From assembly GCF_000961095.1 (NCBI RefSeq), contig NZ_CP011058.1, positions 5,038,001 to 5,102,000 of the forward strand: a stretch of DNA of 64,000 nucleotides, given 5' to 3'. Position numbers and translations under genes: made by a program. Numbering within the stretch: the first letter of the stretch is position 1; every line of letters begins with the position of its first letter. Below are positions 42,620-51,182 of the stretch, piece by piece. The DNA comes from Paenibacillus beijingensis (GTDB lineage: Bacteria; Bacillota; Bacilli; Paenibacillales; Paenibacillaceae). A model generated the notes under the pieces. It was not told the origin of the DNA. It saw only the letters and a program-made list of their open reading frames with translations, and did no database searches.

Positions 42620-43726
42620 TTACGCATACCTCGCCCAGGAACGCAGCGTTTGCGCCACGTCGGCCCCTTCCAAAATCATCTTGTTTATATCATCATTGAT
42701 CAGCTGCCGGGAGGCGTTCCACTTCTTGCTCAGAAAGAATCCGCTAATCTGGACATTGTCGAGCTCCTTTAAGTAACGGGACCAAATCCGGTGCTTCATA
42801 AGCCCCCTTTGCTCCGCTTGCGACTTCGAAGCCGGCGGCATCCACGAATGACGCTCCAGAAGGTAATGGCGCAAAAACTCCCATGCGAGACGCGGATTCG
42901 CCGATTTCGTCGTTACCCCCGCTCCGCCCATATAGATCATATTAGCTTCTTCTCCGCCCGGCAGCGACGGCAGACCTACAATTTCATACCGATCATCCGA
43001 CTTACAATAAGTATCCCATACAAAGCAGAACGTCATGGCGCTCTCATCATGCTGGCGCTCCGCATTGGAGCTTTCTCCCGGCTTCCGAATAATGCCGTGT
43101 ACCCGGTACGCATCGATGATTTTGCGGAATGCTTCAATGGTAGCGGGGCTATCCGCATATCCTCTGGACGTCGAGCCGTCGGGGGATAAGTATCTTCCTC
43201 CATTGCGCATTACAAAAGGCTCGAACCACTCGATATCGACGCCAAGCCCGAAGCCGAACTGACTCGCGATCCCTTGTCCGTCGCGGATCGTCAGCCGCTT
43301 CGCCAGTTCAACCATATCATCCCAGGTCCAATCTTCCGTCGGATAGGGCAGCCCTGCACGGTCGAACATCTCTTTGTTGAACATGATGAGCGGCGGACTG
43401 ATCTCAATCGGCAGTGCGGGCAGCGTTCCGCCATGTCTCGCAATACGAAGCAGACCCGGAAATATATCCTCTTCCAGGCCTTCGCTTTCAGCAACGAACG
43501 GGTTCAAATCGATAAAGATGCCGTCCGGGTTTCCGACCGGGAATCCGCCTGTTTCGATAATATCGGGCGCATGTCCGGACTTGAATGCCTGCATCATTTC
43601 AAAATAATCTTTGCACTGCTCGATCACAACCCGAACGCCTGCGTTCTCCCGTTCGAACGATTCCTTCGCGGCCATCACCTCATTCATGTTGTATGTAATT
43701 TGCGTTAAAAATCGAATTTCGGTCAT
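42620..43726 (-). CDS. Solute-binding protein without export signal (cytoplasmic)
   Basis: A 368-residue protein with the fold of family-1 sugar-binding proteins: a normal hinge region (PPLIMFNKEMFDRAGLPYPT, then EDWTWDDMVELAKRL) and C-terminal IYMGGAGVTTKSANPRLAWE. It has no signal peptide or lipobox: it begins MTEIRFLTQITYNMNEVMAA right at the first beta strand. The ATG has AAGGGGAG 10 bases upstream and lies 6 bases after the sigma-fusion stop. No permease is nearby. It is probably an intracellular ligand sensor working with the sigma protein. Confidence 0.85.
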   Translation of the reverse strand: MTEIRFLTQITYNMNEVMAAKESFERENAGVRVVIEQCKDYFEMMQAFKSGHAPDIIETGGFPVGNPDGIFIDLNPFVAESEGLEEDIFPGLLRIARHGGTLPALPIEISPPLIMFNKEMFDRAGLPYPTEDWTWDDMVELAKRLTIRDGQGIASQFGFGLGVDIEWFEPFVMRNGGRYLSPDGSTSRGYADSPATIEAFRKIIDAYRVHGIIRKPGESSNAERQHDESAMTFCFVWDTYCKSDDRYEIVGLPSLPGGEEANMIYMGGAGVTTKSANPRLAWEFLRHYLLERHSWMPPASKSQAEQRGLMKHRIWSRYLKELDNVQISGFFLSKKWNASRQLINDDINKMILEGADVAQTLRSWARYA

Positions 43727-43732
43727 TGCAGC

Positions 43733-45532
43733 TTACTCCCCTTCTCCAATGAATGTAAGCGCTTGTTCTAAATAGGCTACAGCGAACGTTTCAAACTCTT
43801 TTGCTTGCTCCAAATATGCGGCACATCTCTCGATGATTTCTGGCAGAAGCATCTCGTAAGTACGAATAAACGGTACAATCGAGCTCAGCTTCTCCATCGC
43901 TGACGCCGCTTGTTCATACGCATCCGCAGCGAGCAGCGTCAGCCGCATTGCTTCCCCTTCGAATAAGACTCCGCGTAAAAAAAGCGACGCACAGCGTTTC
44001 GTTTCGGCATAAACGAAAGCCAAATGTCCCATTCCATACCGGTTCGGAACGACGTGACTGCTCCGAAGATGGCCGATCCAACGGTCGTATGCCGCAAGTC
44101 CGCTTGTATACTGCAGGTAGCTGGTCTTCGGACGATAATCGCAGCCATGCCTTGCGTAATGGACAGCGAAACAGACGGTCTGTTCCGCTTGATGCCGGAG
44201 CCCCGATTCCCTTGTTGGCTGCACTTCCTTTCTCGTTGTGAGAGCGCCGTCAATGCCGGCGGCAAAACGAACCGGATTGTCCGTTACGTCGTCGTACGAA
44301 AGCGTTTTACCCTCGGGATACATCGGATCGGTCAAGTAAACGATCCGCCGTTCATCGTCGTACCCGTAAATGACCGACCACTCGTGGACATAAGGCTTTG
44401 CAGCATAAGTGTCGAAATATAACACCGGCTTTCCAAGATCGATATACTTGTGAATGAAAGGCAGCACTGCTTCTTCGATCGGCAGAACGACCGGAAACCG
44501 CTCTACTGCGCCAAGCAGCGGGATTGGCGAATCCACGAGCTGCCCGCAGAGTATTGTAACGTTGTAGCCAAGCTCCTCCATGACCGTCTGGAGCGTCAGC
44601 CTCCAGTCAAACATGTACATGCCGTCGGCAAATGTCGTTCGGTCCGATATCTTCATACGAAATGCAAAGCCGGAGATTCCCATCAACTCTGCCGTCTCGC
44701 GATAATCCCCGATCGCAGCCAGCATGATCCCGATACTGTTCACGAAAGTTGTTGCGACTGAAGAGTGCTCCGGCCGGTCCGGCAGCTGCAGCATTTTACT
44801 TCGGGTCAATCCGCCCCCTCCCTTCTTCGGTATAAGACCAAGAGAGACGCAGATATGCTCCTTACGGAGCTTCTGGCGGGAGCGATGAAGGGTCGTATAA
44901 ATGGAACCGGTTGTCATTCGGTACATGGACGCGATTTCCTCAGGACTCAGCTGCTGGAAAAAATAAGCTCTGAATATGGCCCGCTCTTTGGGCGCCAGGC
45001 AATGAAGAAGCCCGTGGATCGTTTCGTACATTTCTTTGCGCAGCAGGTTTTCCGCCGGATCCTGATTCCTTGCTGCAGCATCGGCCGCATGGCGGGCAAG
45101 ATGATACAGGATGCTGTCCAGATCCTCCCAGTCGACCCGGGACCAGTCATTATCGACGGCTCCCATGGACGCGAACGGCCTTTCCTTCCGGTGCGGGCCG
45201 CCGCGGCGCATGCGCATATTCACCTGATTGCGTACGATGCGGTGGAACCACGGGAGGAACCGGCTTGTATCTGCAAGCGAGCCCAGATGCATAAACGCCC
45301 GAATGATCGCATCCTGCACGACATCGTCGGCCATATGCGGATCTCTCGTCATCCGCTCGGCTAAGCTTCGCGCCTTGCTCCGGTGCTGCTCGATCAGCTG
45401 GCCGAATGCCTCGGTATCCCCCATCTGCGCCCGCTCGACCAATGATCGGATTTGTTCTGTCTGCACGCCCCTGTCCCGTTCATCTTTGATCATGCCCGCT
45501 TCTTTTTGCGCTTCCATTCTCATGTTTCCCAT
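43733..45532 (-). CDS. ECF-like sigma factor fused to a BtrH-like domain
   Basis: A 599-residue fusion. Residues 31-108 are sigma region 2 (ARSLAERMTRDPHMADDVVQ, then DAIIRAF), and 168-225 region 4 (APKERAIFRAYFFQQLSPEE and an HTH). From about 258 the protein resembles the BtrH/C39-like papain fold seen in amide-forming or peptidase-like enzymes (FVNSIGIMLAAIGDYRETAE, GISGFAFRMKIS, and PVLYFDTYAAKPYVHEWSVI); no catalytic Cys is evident at the expected place. A helical C-terminus follows. The start is at MGNMRMEAQ with AGGAGG 5 bases upstream. No anti-sigma gene is adjacent; the fused domain may replace it. Confidence 0.8.
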   Translation of the reverse strand: MGNMRMEAQKEAGMIKDERDRGVQTEQIRSLVERAQMGDTEAFGQLIEQHRSKARSLAERMTRDPHMADDVVQDAIIRAFMHLGSLADTSRFLPWFHRIVRNQVNMRMRRGGPHRKERPFASMGAVDNDWSRVDWEDLDSILYHLARHAADAAARNQDPAENLLRKEMYETIHGLLHCLAPKERAIFRAYFFQQLSPEEIASMYRMTTGSIYTTLHRSRQKLRKEHICVSLGLIPKKGGGGLTRSKMLQLPDRPEHSSVATTFVNSIGIMLAAIGDYRETAELMGISGFAFRMKISDRTTFADGMYMFDWRLTLQTVMEELGYNVTILCGQLVDSPIPLLGAVERFPVVLPIEEAVLPFIHKYIDLGKPVLYFDTYAAKPYVHEWSVIYGYDDERRIVYLTDPMYPEGKTLSYDDVTDNPVRFAAGIDGALTTRKEVQPTRESGLRHQAEQTVCFAVHYARHGCDYRPKTSYLQYTSGLAAYDRWIGHLRSSHVVPNRYGMGHLAFVYAETKRCASLFLRGVLFEGEAMRLTLLAADAYEQAASAMEKLSSIVPFIRTYEMLLPEIIERCAAYLEQAKEFETFAVAYLEQALTFIGEGE

Positions 45533-45854
45533 GCCATCCTCCTGCGTCTCTTTCAGCCTCACTAAGGTAGATGCCGCCGGCCGACCGGTTTTGAACAATT
45601 ATTGAATAAAAATTTCTCCATAATTTAAAATTTTCCTTTTAACGGAATTGAAAAGGCTTACCCGTTATCCAGGAGCATGAAAATGTCACAGTCTTCCGAA
45701 TCGTCGTGCCGATTGTCAGTTGTCGGGAAAGAGCCTGCCATAACCGCCATAAAATAAAAAAAGCCGCGATCAACGCAGCTTTTCGTTCATTCCAGGCGCT
45801 TATAGTCAGGCTTTTCTAGGCCCTATGTCAGGCTATTCTAGACTAGAAGTCAAG
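45533..45854. other. Intergenic region between the sigma-fusion gene and mccB
   Basis: AT-rich sequence directly upstream of the sigma gene probably holds its promoter, though I could not choose clear hexamers. The region also contains the mccB terminator and the start of a 22-bp tandem repeat, listed separately. Confidence 0.5.
45753..45786 (-). terminator. Terminator of the yrrT-mccA-mccB operon
   Basis: On the minus strand AAGCTGCG, loop ttgat, CGCGGCTT and then TTTTTTATTT form a standard terminator about 70 bases beyond the mccB stop. Confidence 0.7.
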
Positions 45855-45892
45855 CTACTCCAAACTCTTAGTCAGGTCTTCAATCAAATCTT
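45805..45892. repeat. Four imperfect 22-bp tandem repeats over the mccB 3' end
   Basis: Units begin at 45805, 45827, 45849 and 45871, each opening gtcagg or gtcaag and exactly 22 bases apart. The fourth lies inside the coding end of mccB; the others run past its stop. Each later unit carries a stop-like TAG on the minus strand, suggesting repeated duplication of the gene end followed by drift. Confidence 0.6.
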
Positions 45893-46988
45893 CGCTGTCT
45901 TCAATGCCGACGGAAATCCGGATCAATCCGTCCGTAATACCGAGCTCCTCCCGCCGCTCGCGCGGGATCGACGCATGAGTCATTTTGGCCGGAACGGAGA
46001 TCAGGCTCTCTACGGCTCCCAGACTTTCCGCAAGGGTAAAATAGTTCACCTTCCGCAGCACATCGGACGCTTTCTCCGCGCTGCCGACATCAAACGAGAT
46101 CATGCCGCCGAAGCCGCGCGCCTGGCGCCTCGCGACCGCGTGCCCGGGATGGCTCGCCAGGCCCGGATAATAAATGCGGTGCACCGCCGGATGCCCCGAC
46201 AAAAACGAGGCGACATCGCGGGCGTTCCGCTCATGCGCTTCCATGCGCAGCCCCAGCGTCTTCAAGCCGCGGATGAGCAGCCATGAATCATGGGGACCGA
46301 GCACCCCGCCCGTCGCGTTCTGGATAAAATGCAGCTCCTCGCCCAGCTTGCCGCTGTTCACGACGGCGAGTCCGGCGACAACATCGCTGTGTCCTCCGAT
46401 ATATTTTGTGGCCGAATGCAGCACAATGTCCGCCCCGAGCGCGATCGGCGTCTGCCAATACGGCGTGCTGAACGTGTTGTCGACGATCAGCAGCAAATTC
46501 CGCGATTTCGCCCATTTGGCGGCTTCCGCAATGTCGGTCACCTTGAGCAGCGGGTTGGTCGGCGTCTCCACGAACAGAGCCTTCGAATTCGGCCGGACCG
46601 CCCGATCCGCTTCGTCCAAATCGGTCGTATCGACAAAAGTCGATTCAATGCCGAGACGGCTCAGCACTTTGGTGGCAATCCGATACGTTCCGCCATAAAC
46701 GTCGTCATTCAGAATAATGTGGTCGCCGGCATTGAACAGCGACATGACAGCCGTAATGGCCGCCATTCCCGAACCGAAAGCAAAACCTCTTTCCCCTTCC
46801 TCCAAATCTTTGATCAGCTCTTCAAGGGCGTGCCGCGTCGGGTTTCCCGTCCGGGAGTACTCATACCCTTTGTGCACGCCGATATCCTCCTGCTTGTAAG
46901 TGCTGGCCTGATAGATCGGAATGCTAACCGCTCCCGTATGCGAATCGCCGGGAATGCCGCCGTGGATCAGTTTCGTTTTTGGCTTCAT
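45855..46988 (-). CDS. mccB: Cystathionine gamma-lyase/homocysteine gamma-lyase
   Basis: PLP enzyme that splits cystathionine to cysteine, 377 residues. YEYSRTGNPTRHALEELI near residue 45, GSGMAAITAVMSL, and the PLP-lysine region LHSATKYIGGHSDVVAGLAV are all present. The ATG overlaps the mccA stop by 4 bases. The gene order yrrT-mccA-mccB matches the reverse transsulfuration operon of B. subtilis and favours MccB over MetB. The last codons carry the 22-bp repeat. Confidence 0.92.
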   Translation of the reverse strand: MKPKTKLIHGGIPGDSHTGAVSIPIYQASTYKQEDIGVHKGYEYSRTGNPTRHALEELIKDLEEGERGFAFGSGMAAITAVMSLFNAGDHIILNDDVYGGTYRIATKVLSRLGIESTFVDTTDLDEADRAVRPNSKALFVETPTNPLLKVTDIAEAAKWAKSRNLLLIVDNTFSTPYWQTPIALGADIVLHSATKYIGGHSDVVAGLAVVNSGKLGEELHFIQNATGGVLGPHDSWLLIRGLKTLGLRMEAHERNARDVASFLSGHPAVHRIYYPGLASHPGHAVARRQARGFGGMISFDVGSAEKASDVLRKVNYFTLAESLGAVESLISVPAKMTHASIPRERREELGITDGLIRISVGIEDSEDLIEDLTKSLE

Positions 46989-47913
46989 ATCGGCATGCTC
47001 CCCTCGTAAATATGTTTGCTCAAATAGCGCTCGCTGCTGTCCGGAAATACCGTCACGATGCGGCTTCCCGGGGCTGCCTTTTCCGCTTCGACCAATGCTG
47101 CATGCAATGCAGCCCCCGATGAACTTCCGACAAGCAGCCCTTCGAGCAGTGCAAGCTCCTTCACTCTGTCGAACGCATCTTCGTCCCGGATCGTATGGAC
47201 GGCATCGAAATAAGCAACATCCATAAACGGCGCGAGCGTCTCCACGCCAATTCCTTCCGTCCTGTGGGAACCCGGCTCGCCTCCCCCAAGAATGGAGCCT
47301 TCCGGCTCGACAATGGCCGTTTTTAACCGCGGATTTCGCTCTTTCAAATACCGAGCCGTGCCCATGAACGTTCCGCCCGAGCCGGCGCCGGCGACAAACA
47401 CGTCGATCTCCCCCTTCAGATCACGCCAAATTTCCGGTGCGAGCGTCTTATAATACGTTTCCGGATTGGCCGGATTGGAGAACTGTCCGGGGCTGAAAGA
47501 GCCGGGGATTTCTTTCACCAGCTGCTCGGCCTTACGGATCGCGCCGGTCATCCCCTCCTCTGATGGAGTATTGACGATTCTAGCTCCAAGCGCCTTCATC
47601 AGCTGCTGCTTCTCCATACTGAACTTCTCGGGAACGACAAAAATGACGGTGACTCCCCGCCCGATCGCAGCCAAGGCCAGTCCGATTCCCGTATTCCCCG
47701 CAGTCGGTTCGATCAGTGTGCCTCCCGGCCGCAGTTGCCCGCTGGCAAAAGCGCTGTCCAGCAGCTGCAGCCCGAGCCTGTCTTTTACGCTTCCCCCGGA
47801 TTCATGAACTCCAGCTTGGCGAACAGCCGGACGCCTTCGGGAAGCGGGAAGCTTGTAAGCTCCACAAGCGGCGTATTCCCGACAACTTCATGAACGCTGC
47901 GATATATCGCCAT
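46985..47913 (-). pseudogene. mccA: Cystathionine beta-synthase/cysteine synthase-like gene with a frameshift
   Basis: Translation from the ATG at 47913 (ribosome site AAGGGGGTG) gives MAIYRSVHEVVGNTPLVELT and reaches LEFMNPG, then hits a stop. In the next frame the sequence continues with GSVKDRLGLQLL (PLP lysine), EPTAGNTGIGLALAAIG and the rest of a normal CysK/MccA protein to 46985. One base is missing from a G-run (five G at 47797-47793 on the minus strand; six are needed). All other parts, including GAGSGGTFMGTARYLKERNP, are intact. A sequencing error is as likely as a real mutation. Confidence 0.88.
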
Positions 47914-47930
47914 CTGTGAAACACCCCCTT

Positions 47931-48581
47931 CTAACTCTGTGTGTGTCCTTTCGCCGCTTCCATCAGCCAGACGTACCGGTTTAGCTTTCCGAACGAAACC
48001 GAGAAGCCATGACGGTTAAACATTGATTTCAATCGATCAAGCGTCGTGGAATATTCGGTCTGCAGATCTTGAAGTAAGTCGAAGTGCCCCTTTTCCGCGA
48101 TATATGCTTCGGTCTTTTCGCGGTCCTGCTCATCGCGAAACGCAATATCGGCGAAGACGATTTTTCCGCCTTTCCCGAGCAGCGTGCTGTAGATGGACAG
48201 CGCTTGTTCCTTCTCTTCATCCGTCAAATGGTGGAAGGCATACGTGCTTACGATGCTATTTACTTGCTCGGGTATTGGAGGAAAATGAAGAAAATCCCCG
48301 TCCAGCAGCACAAAGTCGAGGTTTCGTTTCTGAATCTGAGCGCGCATCCCTTGCGATGGCTCGACACCGTACACTTTCAGGCCCCGCCGCAGCAGCTGCT
48401 CCGACAGGTTGCCCGTACCGGCGCCAAATTCGACAACTGTTCCGAAACTGCGTGAAGCTACTGCCTCAAGGATGTCACCGTAATGTTCAAATACTTCTCT
48501 GTATTGTTCGTCATGGCCCGAAACCGTCCGGTCGTACTCTTCGGACCATTGATCGAACAAGCTCACGAATTCTCTTCCCAT
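47931..48581 (-). CDS. yrrT: SAM-dependent methyltransferase, YrrT-like
   Basis: A 216-residue class I methyltransferase. SAM-binding motif VVEFGAGTGNLSEQLLRRGL near residue 48 and VYGVEPSQGMRAQI are clear. Gene order with mccA and mccB matches the B. subtilis yrrT operon, where the encoded enzyme is thought to feed S-adenosylhomocysteine into recycling; mtnN is absent between them here. It is the first gene of the operon. The substrate is not established. Confidence 0.85.
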   Translation of the reverse strand: MGREFVSLFDQWSEEYDRTVSGHDEQYREVFEHYGDILEAVASRSFGTVVEFGAGTGNLSEQLLRRGLKVYGVEPSQGMRAQIQKRNLDFVLLDGDFLHFPPIPEQVNSIVSTYAFHHLTDEEKEQALSIYSTLLGKGGKIVFADIAFRDEQDREKTEAYIAEKGHFDLLQDLQTEYSTTLDRLKSMFNRHGFSVSFGKLNRYVWLMEAAKGHTQS

Positions 48582-48633
48582 CGTTCTTGCAGACCCCTTT
48601 CGAGGATTTTTTAAGCAGACTATTTCAATCGGA

Positions 48634-48655
48634 TTATATATTTATGTTATGCGCT
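48634..48655 (-). promoter_or_regulatory. Possible promoter and CymR-like region of the yrrT operon
   Basis: On the minus strand a perfect TATAAT (48639-48634) has a weak GTCAAA box 16 bases upstream. Directly after the -10, TAATCCGATTGAAATAGT resembles sites of the cysteine regulator CymR, but the match is by eye only. Further upstream, a weak terminator-like stem lies near 48755-48780. Confidence 0.35.
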
Positions 48656-48797
48656 TTGACCTGCTTTTTGTGTCTGAAATTCGGTACTTTTTCGCAGCGT
48701 AGGAAAAAGAGTCTTATCCTTGAGGCTGATGGAGAATAGGTATCCTTACAACAAAAAAAGCCGCAACTAAGCAGTTTAATTTTAAGGTAACTCAAAC

Positions 48798-48828
48798 AAC
48801 AAAGGGCCGCCAAATGGCAGCCCTTCGA
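48798..48828 (-). terminator. Terminator of the phosphotransferase gene
   Basis: AGGGCTGCC, loop attt, GGCGGCCCT on the minus strand is followed by TTTGTTGTTTG. It begins about 50 bases after the gene's stop codon. Confidence 0.65.
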
Positions 48829-48876
48829 ACACTTTTGTATTACTTCATCACAGCTCATCAACTGTACTTCTCAGCT

Positions 48877-49779
48877 TCAGGAGAGCAAATCATGGATGTC
48901 AATAGCTGTGCGGAGCGCGTTATCGAAGCCTGGACTGCTGCCCTCGAGATGCCACCAGGCGGAAAGCACCGCGTGACAGAAGGTCCATGCTATGATTCTG
49001 CTCTTATTGAGCTGCAATTCCTTCTCAAACTGATTGATTCGACGTTCGATGATTTCTCCGTCATTTTTCCCAGGCAAGTTGTTCAACAAAAACTGGATCA
49101 CGCCATACTCTGCTTCACCGATCAATCCTTTCGGATCGATTGCGAGCCATGGCTCCCGTTCCGCCGAAAGAATGTTGCCGTGATGCAGATCGCCATGAAG
49201 GAGCAGCTTGTTCTGTACCGTTCCGTTCAGCATGGCGTATAAACGCTCAGCCTTTTCTACGATCCACTCCGGAAAAGGACCCGTCCCTCCATCATATCGT
49301 TGACGAAGCTTATTCAACCCATTTGCCCAGTCTGACGTGGATGGAAATATGGCTTGCGACGGTGCAGGTCTTGCAATTTTCCGCATGACACTTGCCGCAA
49401 TCCTTACCGCTTCCTCGTCATCCGGGATACTGTGAAGGGTCCGTCCCGGCTTCAGCCGCTCAAGAAGTAAAATGCCTCTCACATGATCTGAGTCGAGAAG
49501 CCGCACAGCCCCCTCTCCCTTATACGTGAGGAGCGTTTCGATTTCCGAGCGCATTTCGTTGCCAGGAACGCCTAATTTCAGTACTGCTTCGGTTCCATTC
49601 GGGAAAACAACCGGTGTGACAAAGTGATATGAAGGCGCATAAGGAGTTAAAAACCGGATTTCCCATTTATTTTCGCAGTAGCGGACCAGTTCTGCGAAAT
49701 TATCAATCCACTCCCTGCCTTGTTCCTGATGAACACCGATTATCGTTTGTTTCAGCTCTTCGGTAAGCGTCGGTTTCAT
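48877..49779 (-). CDS. Aminoglycoside phosphotransferase-like kinase (APH(6)/hydroxyurea type)
   Basis: A 300-residue small-molecule kinase. HGDLHHGNILSAEREPWLAI carries the catalytic Asp, and IDPKGLIGEAEYGV is the metal-binding loop seen in streptomycin 6-kinases and the related aminoglycoside/hydroxyurea resistance family. The start at MKPTLTEELK has GAGGGGG upstream. It is a single gene. Whether it confers drug resistance cannot be told from sequence; chromosomal members are often of unknown function. Confidence 0.85.
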   Translation of the reverse strand: MKPTLTEELKQTIIGVHQEQGREWIDNFAELVRYCENKWEIRFLTPYAPSYHFVTPVVFPNGTEAVLKLGVPGNEMRSEIETLLTYKGEGAVRLLDSDHVRGILLLERLKPGRTLHSIPDDEEAVRIAASVMRKIARPAPSQAIFPSTSDWANGLNKLRQRYDGGTGPFPEWIVEKAERLYAMLNGTVQNKLLLHGDLHHGNILSAEREPWLAIDPKGLIGEAEYGVIQFLLNNLPGKNDGEIIERRINQFEKELQLNKSRIIAWTFCHAVLSAWWHLEGSSPGFDNALRTAIDIHDLLS

Positions 49780-49819
49780 GGGACTACCCCCTCTGATGAG
49801 GTTCAATAATGAAATATAC

Positions 49820-49856
49820 AAAAAAATGGATGATCAGAAGACCATCCATTTTTTTC
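49820..49856 (-). terminator. Terminator of the sulfur operon
   Basis: AAAAAATGGATG and CATCCATTTTTTT form a perfect stem around a 10-base loop, with A- and T-runs on both sides, so it can work in both directions. It lies about 95 bases past the ssuD stop. Confidence 0.8.
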
Positions 49857-49949
49857 GGAATAATACTATAATATTAATTCATACGTTCACAATCTACAAG
49901 CTCCATAAAAGGATGTAATGCCCCAGCTGTTCCTCTAGTTCCCAGCCGA

Positions 49950-51098
49950 TTACCGCTCGGCCGTTACCTTGCTCCGCGGCAGTTCGTTATTGGCGATGAT
50001 TTCTCCGTAGGGACTGATGTAGCCCGGATTACCGGCAGAGCTTGCTCGGTTCAGCGGAAGCCGCGGAAAGAGCAGCTCAGCCGTTCGATAGGCTTCCTCC
50101 AAATGCGGATAACCCGAAAGAATAAACGTATCGATGCCGAGATCGGCGTACTCCTTGATCCGCTCTGATACATTATCCGGGTTGCCGACAAGCGCCGTCC
50201 CCGCCCCTCCGCGCACGAGCCCGATGCCCGCCCACAGATTAGGGGATATGACAAGCTTCGATCGGTCACCCTGGTGAAGCTGCGTCATCCGCTTCTGTCC
50301 TTCGGAGTCCATTCGCGCATAAATGCGCTGCGCGGCGGCAATCGTCTCGTCGTCCAAATGGGCGATCAACTCATCCGCCGCCCGCCACGCCTCCTCTTCG
50401 GTAGGCCTGACGATGACGTGCATCCGGATGCCGAATCGGAGCGTTCGGCCTTTGGCCGCCGCAAGCTTGCGCATCCGGTCGATCTTCTCCGCTACCTGAT
50501 CCGGCGGCTCGCCCCAGGTGAGGTAGACGTCAACATGCTCGGCCGCCACTTTCATCGCCGCTTCCGACGAACCGCCGAAATAAAGCGGCGGATAAGGCTT
50601 CTGAATGGACGGATACAGCACTTTGCCGCCTTCCACACTTAGATGATCGCCGCGAAAATCGACTTCTTCTCCCGCCAGTTCTTTCCGCCAGATGTCCAGA
50701 AATTCGTCGGTCAGACCGTAACGCTCGTCATGGTTCAAAAAAAGTCCTTCGCCCGCCATTTCGACCGGATCGCCTCCGGTCACAACATTGATGAGCAGCC
50801 GCCCGCGTGAGAAGCGGTCGAGCGTCGATGACATTCGCGCCGCAAGCGTCGGCGACATTAGACCCGGCCGCACGGCGACGAGAAACTTCAGTTTTTCCGT
50901 TACCGGAACAAGAGTGGAAGCGACCACCCAGGCATCCTCGCACGATTTCCCCGTCGGGAGAAGAACGCCCCCATATCCCAGCTCATCCGCAGCCTGAGCG
51001 ATTTGCTTGCAGTAGGCGTAGCTGACCGAACGGGCGCCTTCTCTTGTTCCCAAATACCGGCCGTCCCCGTGAGTCGGAATAAACCAAAATATTTCCAC
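49950..51098 (-). CDS. ssuD: FMNH2-dependent alkanesulfonate monooxygenase
   Basis: Releases sulfite from alkanesulfonates using FMNH2 supplied by a separate reductase. The 382-residue luciferase-like protein opens with MEIFWFIPTHGDGRYLGTRE and has GRLLINVVTGGDPVEMAGEG and PPLYFGGSSEAAMKVAAEHV, all typical of SsuD. It is the last gene of a long minus-strand operon with Ssu-type transport genes. No flavin reductase (SsuE) is seen in the window, so it must come from elsewhere. Confidence 0.93.
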   Translation of the reverse strand: MEIFWFIPTHGDGRYLGTREGARSVSYAYCKQIAQAADELGYGGVLLPTGKSCEDAWVVASTLVPVTEKLKFLVAVRPGLMSPTLAARMSSTLDRFSRGRLLINVVTGGDPVEMAGEGLFLNHDERYGLTDEFLDIWRKELAGEEVDFRGDHLSVEGGKVLYPSIQKPYPPLYFGGSSEAAMKVAAEHVDVYLTWGEPPDQVAEKIDRMRKLAAAKGRTLRFGIRMHVIVRPTEEEAWRAADELIAHLDDETIAAAQRIYARMDSEGQKRMTQLHQGDRSKLVISPNLWAGIGLVRGGAGTALVGNPDNVSERIKEYADLGIDTFILSGYPHLEEAYRTAELLFPRLPLNRASSAGNPGYISPYGEIIANNELPRSKVTAER

Positions 51099-51182
51099 TT
51101 AGATGCTCCCTTCCCTATTCATTATTGAGCGGTATAATACGAATGAAACGCCTCGACTCCTATCTCAGGCTCGGGACGCTTT

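Noticed and set aside
42382..42627. 81-codon minus-strand frame after the cytoplasmic binding protein
   Set aside because: Overlaps the structured RNA region and terminator, has low-complexity composition, and its ATG is only the overlap with the previous stop.
48023..48739. Plus-strand frame of 238 codons opposite yrrT
   Set aside because: Antisense shadow extending into the intergenic region; no start signals.
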